From contig OX388310.1 of the NCBI GenBank assembly GCA_947579605.1, positions 1,178,001-1,242,000 of the forward strand: 64,000 nt of DNA. Direction: 5' to 3'. The translations under genes and the position numbers were made by a program. Positions 55,742-64,000 of the stretch are shown here, in pieces (position 1 is the first letter of the stretch; each line of letters opens with the position of its first letter). The stretch comes from Athripsodes cinereus (lineage: Eukaryota; Arthropoda; Insecta; Trichoptera; Leptoceridae). A model generated the notes under the pieces. The model was given only the letters and a program-made list of their open reading frames with translations. It was not told the origin of the DNA and made no database searches.

Positions 55742-55956
55742 TCATATGTTCTCTGAATCATCAAATAATACTCCTCTCCGTTTTTCAGTATCTACAAGTC
55801 GGAATGATTCAAGGAATTCATTGAGATCTACAAGGCCATCTTTATTAATGTCCATTAATCGACATATATCTACAAGTTGTTCTTGAGTTATAGGATTTGG
55901 CATGTGCTTTCTAAGCAAGTTACAGGCATCTGAGAATTCTTCTAAAGTTATGTAAC
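55742..55956 (-). CDS. rdgC: rdgC/PPEF-type phosphatase, penultimate-to-last exon (EF-hands)
   Basis: The exon begins after a good acceptor (TTTTAAATTTTCAG, exon start 55956) and completes the Gly codon split with the upstream exon. It encodes YITLEEFSDACNLLRKHMP, then TQEQLVDICRLMDINKDGLV, DLNEFLESFRLVDTEKRRG. The first EF-hand loop spans the splice (DKDNSGYITLEE) and the second is DINKDGLVDLNE, both with canonical calcium ligands. In Drosophila the family's RdgC is a calcium-regulated serine/threonine phosphatase that dephosphorylates rhodopsin; the EF-hands form its C-terminus. The frame reaches TGA at 55742-55744, after which it continues open (see 55490-55741). The phosphatase-domain exons are not seen in this window and must lie beyond a long intron. 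Confidence 0.85.
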
Positions 55957-56103
55957 CTGAAAATTTAAAACATAATTTGAAAAAAATGATGTGAAAAGGA
56001 CAAAAATCATAAATGAAATATGAATTAAAGTCGTTAGACAACCCCTTGAGGGACACCAGACAAAGCAATTGTTGTATGTAGTAGTTAATATTATTTGGCT
56101 CAC

Positions 56104-56206
56104 CCGAGTTATCTTTATCTATAATTCTAAATATTGCTTCCAGACTTGTCTTGTTCCTATATAGTGTCTCCACAACTGATGATGTACCAGCCTTTTGCGC
56201 GTCTTT
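56104..56206 (-). CDS. rdgC: rdgC/PPEF-type phosphatase, upstream exon
   Basis: This 103-bp exon is bounded on the minus strand by TTTTTTGCAG before 56206 and GTGAGCC after 56104. It encodes KDAQKAGTSSVVETLYRNKT, SLEAIFRIIDKDNSG and ends after the first base of a Gly codon. The segment LYRNKTSLEAIFRxxDxDNSG is the stretch leading into the first functional EF-hand of insect RdgC proteins, as I remember the family. The intron to the next exon is 147 bp (55957-56103). Confidence 0.83.
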
Positions 56207-56354
56207 CTGCAAAAAATGAAAACCAAAACATTAAAAAAATACACATCAGTAGCTTCATATTTTGTAATGACTTCTTCATCAAATTATTAATCACATAATT
56301 TTTGATATTTTATAAATTTATTAGGCATTTGAAAATGCCGTTTCGATGAGCAAC

Positions 56355-56582
56355 TACAACTACACCATTACGACATATTCCAGAACTGGGGTAGCCAGCA
56401 GACCAGCTGCATGTAAGCACGCAAACTGACCTTTCCGTGCCAACAAAAAATCAAGATGGATGGCAAACGTTACCGCTGAAATGTCTTCATTTTTCGAACA
56501 CCTGCCTATTACAGGACACACTTACGAAAAAGAGTAGGAGAATAGTTCTTTGACGGGTGTTCCAAAAATGAACAATTTTCTC
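56355..56582 (-). mobile_element. SINE-A copy, near full length
   Basis: ACCATTACGACATATTCCAG, GGGGTAGCCAGCAGACCAGC, CTTTCCGTGCCAACAAAAAA, CGAACACCTGCCTATTACAG and GACGGGTGTTCC. It lies upstream of the rdgC exon, presumably in an intron. Confidence 0.7.
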
Positions 56583-57150
56583 CCATAAAAAATAATTTAA
56601 GAATACGAGTATATACAGAGTTTGTTACCTGCAAACAAACAATTTAAAAAACCTTTACGGTGACTCTGAAAACTGTTAGCCTTGCAGTTCTGTTAGAAAT
56701 TTTCTCAATCATTACCCACACTATAAAAATCTTAAAGTGCTCTCGATCGGTTCATAAATAATATTCTCAATGGCTTTGTATGGATAATAATAATTCATAC
56801 GATGCTGTTAGTGTTAGGAAGGTACGTCTAATATGTGGATGGTAATTCGTTTTTACGTTTGGGTCAATAGAGAGAGAGACGAATTATGCGAGGTCACTAA
56901 GTCATCTGATAAGACCATAAAACTTTGCCCATAAAAGGGTAAAATGATGCGAATACATATTATTATTATCTAGTGAGTTTGGTAAGCACGCGCACACCTA
57001 CGCAATTTACCCACCAGTAACATATTACGGATTCAATACAATGATGGACAATATGGCATAGAAGTTGCTTAGTTAACAAACAATCTCACTTGATTGGAGT
57101 GCGGAGTGTTGGTTTCGTTTCTCGAAACATTTTCATTTTTTTTTAAATCT

Positions 57151-57332
57151 ATAGATGTGCCATTAATTATTTATTATTACATGATTTATGTATTTACCTT
57201 CCTTAACCTCTTACAATCGGTTTCATAAAAGATGCATTTTTTTTTATCTTGAAAGTGAAATTTGAGTTTCATAATATAGTCTTTAACTGGGTAAAATTTC
57301 AAGAGACGTCAATGTCAGATGTCATTAAATTT
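57151..57332. repeat. Local duplicated unit, copy 1 (with empty site)
   Basis: ATAGATGTGCCATTAATTAT (57151) is followed by TATTATTACATGATTTATGT and 150 bp more. The same unit recurs as two halves: 57333-57353 and 59905-60062, on either side of the element at 57354-59902. The junction at 57171/57172 is thus an uninterrupted version of that element's insertion site. Confidence 0.85.
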
Positions 57333-58035
57333 ATAGATGTGCCATTAATTATTTCGATACCTTAATTCGCAGATTGGGTAACTCCATTTTTTGACAAAAT
57401 GACTTAATGATGCCATAATGTTGACTGTATTCCAACACACATGCTAGGTAAATTTGAAGAATCCAACTTTATTACAAATGCCCTAAAAAACACCTCAAAA
57501 AAATTGGGTAACTCCAATGTTAGTATTTACAACGCTGCAAATTGGGTAACTCCACCATTCTGTATGGAGACTTGCGAGAGATAGGTCGTGTATTAGGAAT
57601 ATTTTACAAAAAAGTGGTTTTGGATATCTTATCCTTTAAAAAAATGTTAGATAACTGTAACCATAAGTATCAGCTTTATTTTCTTAATTTTTTAAAGTTT
57701 TTTTTATCATTTGCTCCTTATGTGATGTAGTTAATATGTAAGGTACTCACATTTTAAATAATGCAACTTTTGCAGGAGTTACTACGTGGAATTTAATTAT
57801 TACTGGATATGTTTGCGCACAAGTTTTGAAGCTGATTTACTAATAGGTATTGTATTGTTTTTTAACACACATTATGTTATTATTTTTTAGTCAAATAAAA
57901 AATCTAGGTTTTAATACTTAAATAAACGACTTTATTTTTTGATATATTAGGATTTGTTGAATCATGATTATTTTTAAATAAGCTCAAAATCCGAAGAACT
58001 GAACGTGTATCTACATACATTACCTACTTATCATA

Positions 58036-58200
58036 AGTTTAATTTCTCGACTGACGGTTCTTGGTGGAAGTTCATATTAATAATTTTTAAAATGAAACAC
58101 GATATATAGTTATTCCACTATTGACACTATTTATTTTGCGAGCCGGCTTTCAAGAGCTTCCGCTCTCATCGTCAGGCAAAAGTGAAATGTTTACTCATCA
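58036..58200 (-). mobile_element. Hammerhead-bearing repeat, probable Penelope-like remnant
   Basis: Same repeat as both arms at 45234-45468: CGACTGACGGTTCTTGG, ATGAAACACGATATATAG, TATTCCACTATTGACACTAT and the ribozyme-like block. No RT coding is attached. Penelope-like elements commonly carry hammerhead motifs (established); membership here is inferred. Confidence 0.5.
58134..58181 (-). ncRNA. Hammerhead ribozyme-like motif, type I
   Basis: On the minus strand the order is TTTTGC (stem I), CTGACGA (core CUGANGA, 58175-58169), a stem-loop GAGAGC-GGAA-GCTCTT (stem II with a GNRA loop), GAAA, GCCGGC (self-complementary stem III), TC and then GCAAAA (stem I partner, 58139-58134). Predicted cleavage is after C at 58140. 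Stem I pairs perfectly over 6 bp. Two cautions: one extra U lies between the core and stem II, and stem III can only form between two molecules or with a neighbouring copy, as in known dimeric hammerheads. Confidence 0.6.
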
Positions 58201-58639
58201 TTTTATAGATGAATAGCAGACTAAAGACTATGGTTACATTAGTAACTGAAAATTGAAGAAGTGAAGAAAATCGTATGAGTGAAACAAATCCCAGAAATCA
58301 TGATTTTCTACAAATTTATCAAAGACAATTCGAATTTTTATAATGGAATTGGCCCATCATATTACTTGATAGTGGTAATCTTGCAGAAATCCAAAATATA
58401 AATACCTACTGATGATAATAATTTAGATAATAATGCGACACAAGGGATATTGTTAGATGCACAGGCTAATGCTATTGATCATAATATTGCAACAGAGAAG
58501 GGCAGCATAAGAGTCAACATCTCGTTAGTCCCATATTCAGAACATTCAGATTCTGATGAAAACTTTGAGACTTCTCTTGGAAAAAGGATGAATCATGGAG
58601 TAATAAGAATTTTAAATTCAAATTTAAAAAATCAAAAAG

Positions 58640-59035
58640 AGGTGTGATAAACTCGCCCTCTGTATATTATTATTATTATTTATAAGATTACGGCAACCCG
58701 TGACCTTGTGGGACGATTTGTGCCAAGTACAATATTTTTAGAATATAACACGTAATATTAAGGCATTTACCTACTTATAAAATAATAAAATTTCTTTTGG
58801 CGGATTTTAAAATCTTGAGATATACAGAGAGGGCATCAGTGTGCAAGAGGCAAGACACTGATCGGATACTGGACTTTAGCTATCTCATAATACAAGTCGT
58901 AAGAGTCTCTTATTGGGCAACCGACCTCTGTATATTGATCACACCTAATTTGAATGCATTTTTTTTATAAAATTGTATATATTTATTGTGATCAATGTAT
59001 AGTAAAGAATGAATGAATAAATAAAATAAATTGCC
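58640..59035 (+). mobile_element. Jockey-type LINE tail family 2, interrupted
   Basis: GATAAACTCGCCCTCTGTAT resumes after an insertion as TGATCACACCTAATTTGAAT, ATTGTGATCAATGTATAGTA, AAGAATGAATGAATAAATAA. It matches the reverse of 30715-30870 and 28905-29060. Confidence 0.65.
58669..58924 (-). mobile_element. 256-bp retroelement insertion with 12-bp duplication
   Basis: CCTCTGTATATT occurs at both edges (58657-58668, 58925-58936). On the minus strand the insert ends CACGGGTTGCCGTAATCTTA, TAAATAATAATAAT, a simple-repeat tail, so it is a 5'-truncated or short retroelement oriented opposite to its host LINE tail. Family not recognised. Confidence 0.75.
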
Positions 59036-59249
59036 TCAAAGGAAGAAAAGCCTTGGCCCAAAAAATATTGTCTGCTTAAATAATCTAAACGAGACTGAAA
59101 ATATCTTCACGAAAATGGACTCAGGACTACCAAGATATCTAAAATAATGCTCCACACGAATTATTATTTTCACATTTTGTCACTCTTCTTTTTTTTGTCT
59201 AGCTATCAACGAGTATATCGCTAAAGGTGCAACTTTTTTGTTCAACTAT

Positions 59250-59525
59250 GTTCAACTCCGTGATACAGGATAGACGATGTTCCAGGCTGGGTAATATCCT
59301 GAAAAGGCTAATTGGCCAAAAAGAGCACCGGTCTTCCGTCCGCAAGGATTCGTCAGCCCGTGATTTCCCTCTTTCACAATACACCGTTCTTATAACGACA
59401 ACAGCAGAGCGCAGGAAATATCGTAGAAAGAGGTGACGCAATTGGCACAGAGTCGCTCTGAATGGAGGAGGCTGGTTTCTGCTCTGTCCTCCCGAGAGGA
59501 GCGTTGATGATGATGATGATGATGA
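59250..59525 (+). pseudogene. RTE (GAT)n-family 3' end
   Basis: ATACAGGATAGACGATGTTC, GGCTAATTGGCCAAAAAGAG and GAGTCGCTCTGAATGGAGGA run into GAGGAGCGTTGATGATGATG. Collinear with the reverse complement of 2809-3085, with scattered stops. Confidence 0.8.
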
Positions 59526-59904
59526 TGTTGAAGTATTTATCCTATAAGTATATATTACTTCAATTTAATTTGATTTTCATATAAAACACTTTAAAAATAA
59601 CATTATTATGAGACCAAACAGTATGCAATACTTATAGGCAAATTGGGTAACTCCATCAATTATAGCATTTATTTTACAAAATCTATCACAGAAAATTAGG
59701 TAACTCCAAAAAAAGGCTACAAAACCATTATAAACATAATTATGTCATGGTTATTGTGTTACGAACATGTATCTACATCATGTAGATATATTAGAATAAG
59801 GAAAATAATAATAATAATATGCATAACAAAAATATTTAGTTTTTTGTCCGCCCTGTAAAGTAGCTATTTTGGAGTTACCCAATCTGCGAATTAAGGTATC
59901 GATT

Positions 59905-60062
59905 TATTATTACATGATTTATGTATTTACCTTCCTTAACCTCTTACAATCGGTTTCATAAAAGATGCACTTTTTTTATCTTGAAAGTGAAATTTGAGTT
60001 TCATAATAAAATAGTCTTAAAATGGGTAAAATTTCAAGAGACGTCAATGTCAGATGTCATTA
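59905..60062. repeat. Local duplicated unit, copy 2 (right half)
   Basis: TATTATTACATGATTTATGT, CCTTCCTTAACCTCTTACAA through AGACGTCAATGTCAGATGTC is about 97% like 57172-57330, in the same orientation. Confidence 0.9.
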
Positions 60063-60531
60063 TATTATGCAAATGCACAATTTAAACAATACCACAATAT
60101 GTGAGCTGTTTCTATAACCTATCTTAGTAATCATCGCACCGTAGTTTACCAAATAAACAATTTTTCTGAGAAATTTTGAATTATAGAATATTAATTACGG
60201 CATTTATTTATTTTATTCTTCTTGCACATCATCATTCATATAACAAATTAAATAAAGCAATATACACAAGAAAAAATGTGATGATGTGCAGTGGCGAGAT
60301 TATCACTATATACCTAGTGATTTCTTCCATCTAACCATTTACAACTTAAGGTTTAGGTATATTTTTCGAAACCCGTGGAAGTTAGAGAAACTTTAAAAAC
60401 TAAAATGACTATCATTTAAGTAACTTTCATGTTTTTTTAGATAGGGACCGGTCGTTAAAGTTGTCTAAAAGAAGAATTTGTATTTTTATTGAAAAATATA
60501 CACAACACAACATACTAATAGTTATTGATAT

Positions 60532-60556
60532 GCATCTGAAAAGGCTTTTCAGATGC
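60532..60556. repeat. 25-bp perfect palindrome
   Basis: GCATCTGAAAAG and CTTTTCAGATGC mirror each other around a single G. No neighbouring gene explains it. Confidence 0.8.
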
Positions 60557-61203
60557 TACTTGCTTTTTTGTTAGAAAATGAAAAAAAATGGTAAAGAAGT
60601 TCTAAATAATCTTTGTTTGGACGATTTACCGTAAGTGCTATAGGATACATAGTTCAGACATCTCATTTTTTATTTTATATTTCTCAATATCGTTTACCCT
60701 TTCCATTAGTTCGTTATTCTGTGTTAAATGCTAAGCTTATGTAAAGTCCAAAAAGTAAAACCTTTCTGTATTCATTTTATTACAATGCCAGTGAGTAGTG
60801 TTCTAAAGCTCCATGTAAAAACGGACTTTTGCCATTAAAACATGCTGTAAGCTTGTACATAATAGTAATAATAATAAGGGTTGAGTTTCAGGCTGCCCAT
60901 TATGGGAGCCATCATTTAGTAAAGAAGGGATGTAATTAAGGAATAATTAGGTTTATAGACAAAAGGCTATATTATTATACTAACTGACGAAACTATAAAA
61001 GCTATACAAACTTAATGATCAGTAGTATTAGAATAATGAAGCTTTATTTAATTGAAGATTATTTACCTACATTTAAAGTACAAAGCTCTTTATTACAATT
61101 TTACGATTTGACTAAACGATTGTGGTAGGTATCTCATAAAAGTGATTGAAAAATGATTATTTCAATTTCGTGAATATTGTTTATGGAAGCGAAGAACATG
61201 TCG

Positions 61204-62523
61204 ACAAAGGCATCAAACCACAATTTTGGCAAAAGTCGTTTTATGTTTTAAAGTCAATCATTTATTGTATCTTGTACACATTCTGGTAAAAGGATTCAAT
61301 CCCCAAACTTCGAGTTTTTTTACAAAAAGCAAAATCTTTTTTTTTAGCTAGGACTTAATTGCAAATATTCAATAGGACAAAGGAGTCAAACAGCATAAGT
61401 TTTGTTAATAGCACCAAAAAATTTCATTCTGACATAATTTTACGGCGAGGTAAAAGGCATCAAACCGCATAACCCCAAACATGCGACATACATATTTCTT
61501 TAACATGTTGCTAAAGTTTGTCAGGACAAAGGATTTAATCAACATTTTATTTTTATTTTTAGCTTATAACTTGATAATTCCTGAATATTTTATCTTAAAT
61601 TTTTATGACATAATAAAAAAAATATATCATAAAAAATCAAAATATAATTGATGATTCGTGTAGGAAATGTCTGGCCAAACCGGAAACAATTCAACACATA
61701 GTTTCGGGTTGTTCCACTCTCGCTCAAACTGAGTATACCAATAGACATAATCATGTCGCAAAAATAATACATCAAAATTTAGCAATTATACATAATCTTT
61801 TAAACTCACAAATAGTAATACCTTATTATAAATACAACCCGGAACCGGTTTTAGAAAATCAAAATTACAGGCTCTATTATGATAAAACCATAATAACAGA
61901 TAGACAAATACATCATAATAGACCCGATTTAGTATTACATGATAAACGTAATAAAATAACGTACCTAATAGACATCGCTGTTCCAAATACACATAATATA
62001 CAAACAACCGTCGCAGAAAAAATACGTAAATATACAGAACTAGCAGGAGAAATAAAAAATATTTGGCATTCTAGATCCGTTTATATAATACCTTTAGTCA
62101 TGTCAGCTACAGGGGTAACTCCGAAATCTTTAATAAATAATTTACAAAAATTAGATTTACCGGTTAATTTGTATATTAAAATTCAAAAATCTATTATAAT
62201 AAACACTTGTAATATTGTAAAAAAGTTTTTGAACACAGATATTTCAGGCACAATGCTGGTATTTTGATCCCGCGTTTTGAGCCTAATCCTTTGATATCCT
62301 GTATATCTGGATAGGTGAATTTTTCCCGGCATTAGACTGTTAAGTTTTTGTGTGACCATGACTGATCATATGGAGACTTATCTGGTTGTATAATGCTGAG
62401 AAGTGTGGATGGCAATTCTGCCGCCGCGTTAAAAAAAAGACAATAATTAGACATTTTCTACATCCTACAGTTTTTTGCTGCTCCTATAAAATTTTACCAA
62501 TGTGGTTTAAGCCTTTGTCCTGA
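61204..62523. mobile_element. Element with repeated AAAGGCATCAAACC motif, split by a LINE
   Basis: A motif like GACAAAGGCATCAAACC starts at 61204, 61286, 61376, 61450 and 61525, spaced 74-90 bp, and once inverted at 62504-62522 (GGTTTAAGCCTTTGTCCTG). The first and last copies continue in mirrored similarity (CACAATTTTGGCAAAA against ATTTTACCAATGTG), as TIRs would. The RLE LINE at 61617-62438 lies inside. Confidence 0.55.
61617..62438 (+). pseudogene. RLE-type LINE, C-terminal endonuclease and 3' UTR
   Basis: An open frame without a start runs from 61617 to the TGA at 62264-62266. It reads KNQNIIDDSCRKCLAKPETI, QHIVSGCSTLAQTEYTNRHN (C-x2-C...H-x4-C zinc knuckle), then YNPEPVLEN, ITDRQIHHNRPDLVLHDKRN and ITYLIDIAVP. 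The R-P-D...(L)-I-D-I-A-V-P spacing is the PD-(D/E)XK restriction-like endonuclease of R2/R4-type elements, which nicks the target DNA. The end is IIPLVMSATGVTPKSLINNL and KSIIINTCNIVKKFLNTDIS. The RT domain is cut off, so it is not functional. The 3' UTR ends CTGCCGCCGCGTTAAAAAAA. A minus-strand relative is at 52937-53300. Confidence 0.8.
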
Positions 62524-62587
62524 ACACAGTTGAATTGCATAAGTACCTACAGAGTATTATAGAGATTAGTCATGTCAATTTAACCAA

Positions 62588-62665
62588 GTAACATGATGTG
62601 ATAATATTAAATAGTAACATGATGTGATAATATTAAATAGTAACATGATGTGATAATATTAAATA
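62588..62665. repeat. 26-bp tandem repeat, 3 copies
   Basis: AGTAACATGATGTGATAATA starts at 62588, 62614 and 62640; the three units are identical. Confidence 0.95.
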
Positions 62666-62722
62666 GGCATGTAGCCAACATTTGGCTCATTGGTTAAACT
62701 ATTATAATTATATATTATGAAA

Positions 62723-62974
62723 GCCGTGGAGCACCCGGTAAAGAATTGGTCTCCCACTCTTCTGCGTAAGTTTTCGAATGTCCTGTAAAAGGCAGGTGTT
62801 CGAAAAAATTAAGACATTTTACACCTTAAATTCAGCGATGAGGTTTGCCACCCATCCTGAATGTCTTGATTTTATATTGGCACGAAGAGGACAGTTTGCA
62901 TGTTTCTTACATGCAGCTGATCTGCTGGCTACCCCACTTGTGGGATATGCCATGATGGTATAGTAGTAGTGAAG
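62723..62974 (+). mobile_element. SINE-A, full length with 10-bp target duplication
   Basis: TATTATGAAA flanks it exactly (62713-62722, 62975-62984), fixing the element as GCCGTGGAGCACCCGGTAAA ... GCCATGATGGTATAGTAGTA, 252 bp. No tRNA, 5S or 7SL-like head is apparent. It shares GCGATGAGGTTTGCCACCCA (62836) with the LINE-A start and the terminal CTACCCCACTTG...GTATAGTA with the LINE-A end. It can encode a 61-residue peptide (62778-62963), but that may simply reflect LINE ancestry. Confidence 0.9.
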
Positions 62975-62999
62975 TATTATGAAACTATACTATACTACA

Positions 63000-63290
63000 T
63001 ATACTCTCACGCCGTGTCCCAGGTGGGGTAGGCAGAAAGAACAGAACGCCATATAGATCTATCCTTACATACATACTTCTTTCGCTTCCTCTACATTCAC
63101 CCAGTTTCTCATACATGCACGCCGATTCCTCTTACTTAACACGCGACCGTCCTTGAGAATTTGATCCACGTGATCAAGCCACGTAGTTCTTGGACGTCCG
63201 CTTTCTTACACCTTCTCTTTCAGATAAATAAACCCTCTTTGTCAATCTTACACCATACATTCGCTCCACATGACCAAACCATCTCAAATT
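63000..63290 (-). mobile_element. LINE-A 3' fragment
   Basis: CTCTCACGCCGTGTCCCAGG, TGGGGTAGGCAGAAAGAACA, ACACGCGACCGTCCTTGAGA, ATCCACGTGATCAAGCCACG and ACATGACCAAACCATCTCAA. Collinear with LINE-A 19700-20000. Confidence 0.85.
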
Positions 63291-63467
63291 ATTATGAAAC
63301 TTTTTAATAGATAAATGTGTTTGTTATAGAGAAATAATTATTGTAAGTTTGTAGTTTTCTTATTGAAAAGTTTCATAGTTTATGTTAGAATATTATTTTA
63401 TCTTCTAGGATCGCATTAGCCTTCAGCTATTATGATCCTTGTAAGAATTGTTTTATTATCAGTATAA

Positions 63468-63508
63468 TAATGACTCGATTTCTCACACAAGTGGGACAGC
63501 CAGCAGAT
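63468..63508 (-). mobile_element. SINE-A tail fragment
   Basis: TCTCACACAAGTGGGACAGC then CAGCAGATTA; about 40 bp of the SINE-A end. Confidence 0.45.
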
Positions 63509-63844
63509 TATAATAATAATAAAAATACTAAATGTGCACAAAAAATGTACATATTGCTCTAAGGCAACGTGTTCCAGTAAACCTAAAAAAAGGCGAGAAC
63601 GTTCGCTATCTAACCTAACAAAATGAAAATTGAACAGTGCTCAAAAATATATTTTTATATTTTATTTAATAAAATTAAAAATGGATTTCCACAGTGTAAA
63701 CACAAAAACTCTTGAATTATTAAACTTAATACATTATTTGATATGAATCTTCAAACATGAAGTGAGTTTGGTTATGATAGCAAATAAAAATTATTTAAAA
63801 CAGAAATGAAATATAAAGTTAGATTATAAATTAAATTATTGTAG

Positions 63845-63920
63845 TGCCCCGGACGGGATTTGAACCTTCAACCCATTTTTTCGTGAGATGTGCTTTATCC
63901 AATTAAGCTACCGGGCGACT
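63845..63920 (-). tRNA. tRNA-like sequence, probable pseudogene or SINE head
   Basis: The minus strand starts GCCCGGTAGCTTAATTGGAT (A-box TAGCTTAATTGG) and has GGTTCAAATCC (a perfect B-box form) and a matching GGGGC end, about 73 nt. The acceptor ends pair at 5 of 7 positions, but I cannot form a good anticodon or T stem, and there is no T-run terminator. More likely a tRNA pseudogene or a tRNA-derived SINE head than a working tRNA. Confidence 0.45.
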
Positions 63921-64000
63921 TGCCGGAGGCTCCGATATTCTATCTTATAAACCCCAGTGACAGCTTCATGTGTAGGTATTGTTCTGGGGGACGTTGTCTT

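Larger units (their letters stand above)
57354..59902. mobile_element. TIR element, 2549 bp, with nested insertions
   Basis: Positions 57354-57386 are the exact reverse complement of 59870-59902 (33-bp TIR starting TCGATACCTTAATTCGCAGA). Comparison with the empty site at 57171/57172 leaves only TT duplicated (57352-57353, 59903-59904). The motif TTGGGTAACTCCA, part of the TIR, recurs inside at 57504, 57541, 59643 and, with one change, 59696. The interior holds a hammerhead-bearing repeat, a LINE tail and an RTE end, so most of its length was gained later. No transposase is recognisable. Confidence 0.8.

Noticed and set aside
58450..58647. 65-codon ORF inside the 57354 element as its transposase
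   Set aside because: Too short, no acidic triad or DNA-binding motif, and the region is packed with later insertions.
63845..63920. Functional tRNA gene
   Set aside because: A and B boxes are present but the anticodon and T stems do not pair; kept as tRNA-like only.

Overview
This is AT-rich insect nuclear DNA, most likely lepidopteran (inference from overall composition, the non-LTR retroelement mix, TAGGTAGGTAC-type simple DNA and one insect-like gene end). There are no bacterial-style operons. Almost everything recognisable is transposable-element sequence at different stages of decay, much of it nested.

Host gene: the only convincing host coding sequence is on the minus strand at 55490-56206. 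It is the last two exons of a serine/threonine phosphatase with EF-hands (rdgC/PPEF family), with two canonical calcium loops and consensus splice sites. Its reading frame stays open for 83 codons past a TGA.

Intact or near-intact elements: (a) 16930-20007, a LINE ('LINE-A') with one intact endonuclease-reverse transcriptase ORF and a 12-bp target duplication; (b) 21967-about 24890, a 5'-truncated Jockey/CR1-type LINE with a 747-codon open frame; (c) 46966-50219, a 3.25-kb element with 40-bp perfect inverted ends around a 403-aa protein with DDE-like acidic motifs, the best candidate for a poorly described DNA transposon; (d) 62723-62974, a full-length short non-autonomous element ('SINE-A') with a 10-bp target duplication. 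About 20 SINE-A and 15 LINE-A fragments are scattered through the window. The two families share their 3' tail and a short 5' block, so LINE-A probably mobilises SINE-A.

Other layers: RTE-type LINE ends with (GAT)n tails (2.8-3.6, 26.4 and 59.3 kb); RLE-type LINE ends (52.9 and 61.6 kb); R1-like and CR1-like C-terminal fragments; repeats carrying a hammerhead-ribozyme-like motif (38.6, 45.3 and 58.1 kb), probably Penelope-like remnants; and many TIR or fold-back elements with readable target duplications (27.8, 33.1, 34.7, 57.4 kb) or long palindromes (6.1, 7.4, 26.6, 46.0 kb). Stretches not listed are AT-rich DNA in which I recognise nothing. Boundaries of degenerate copies are approximate because no alignment tool was available.
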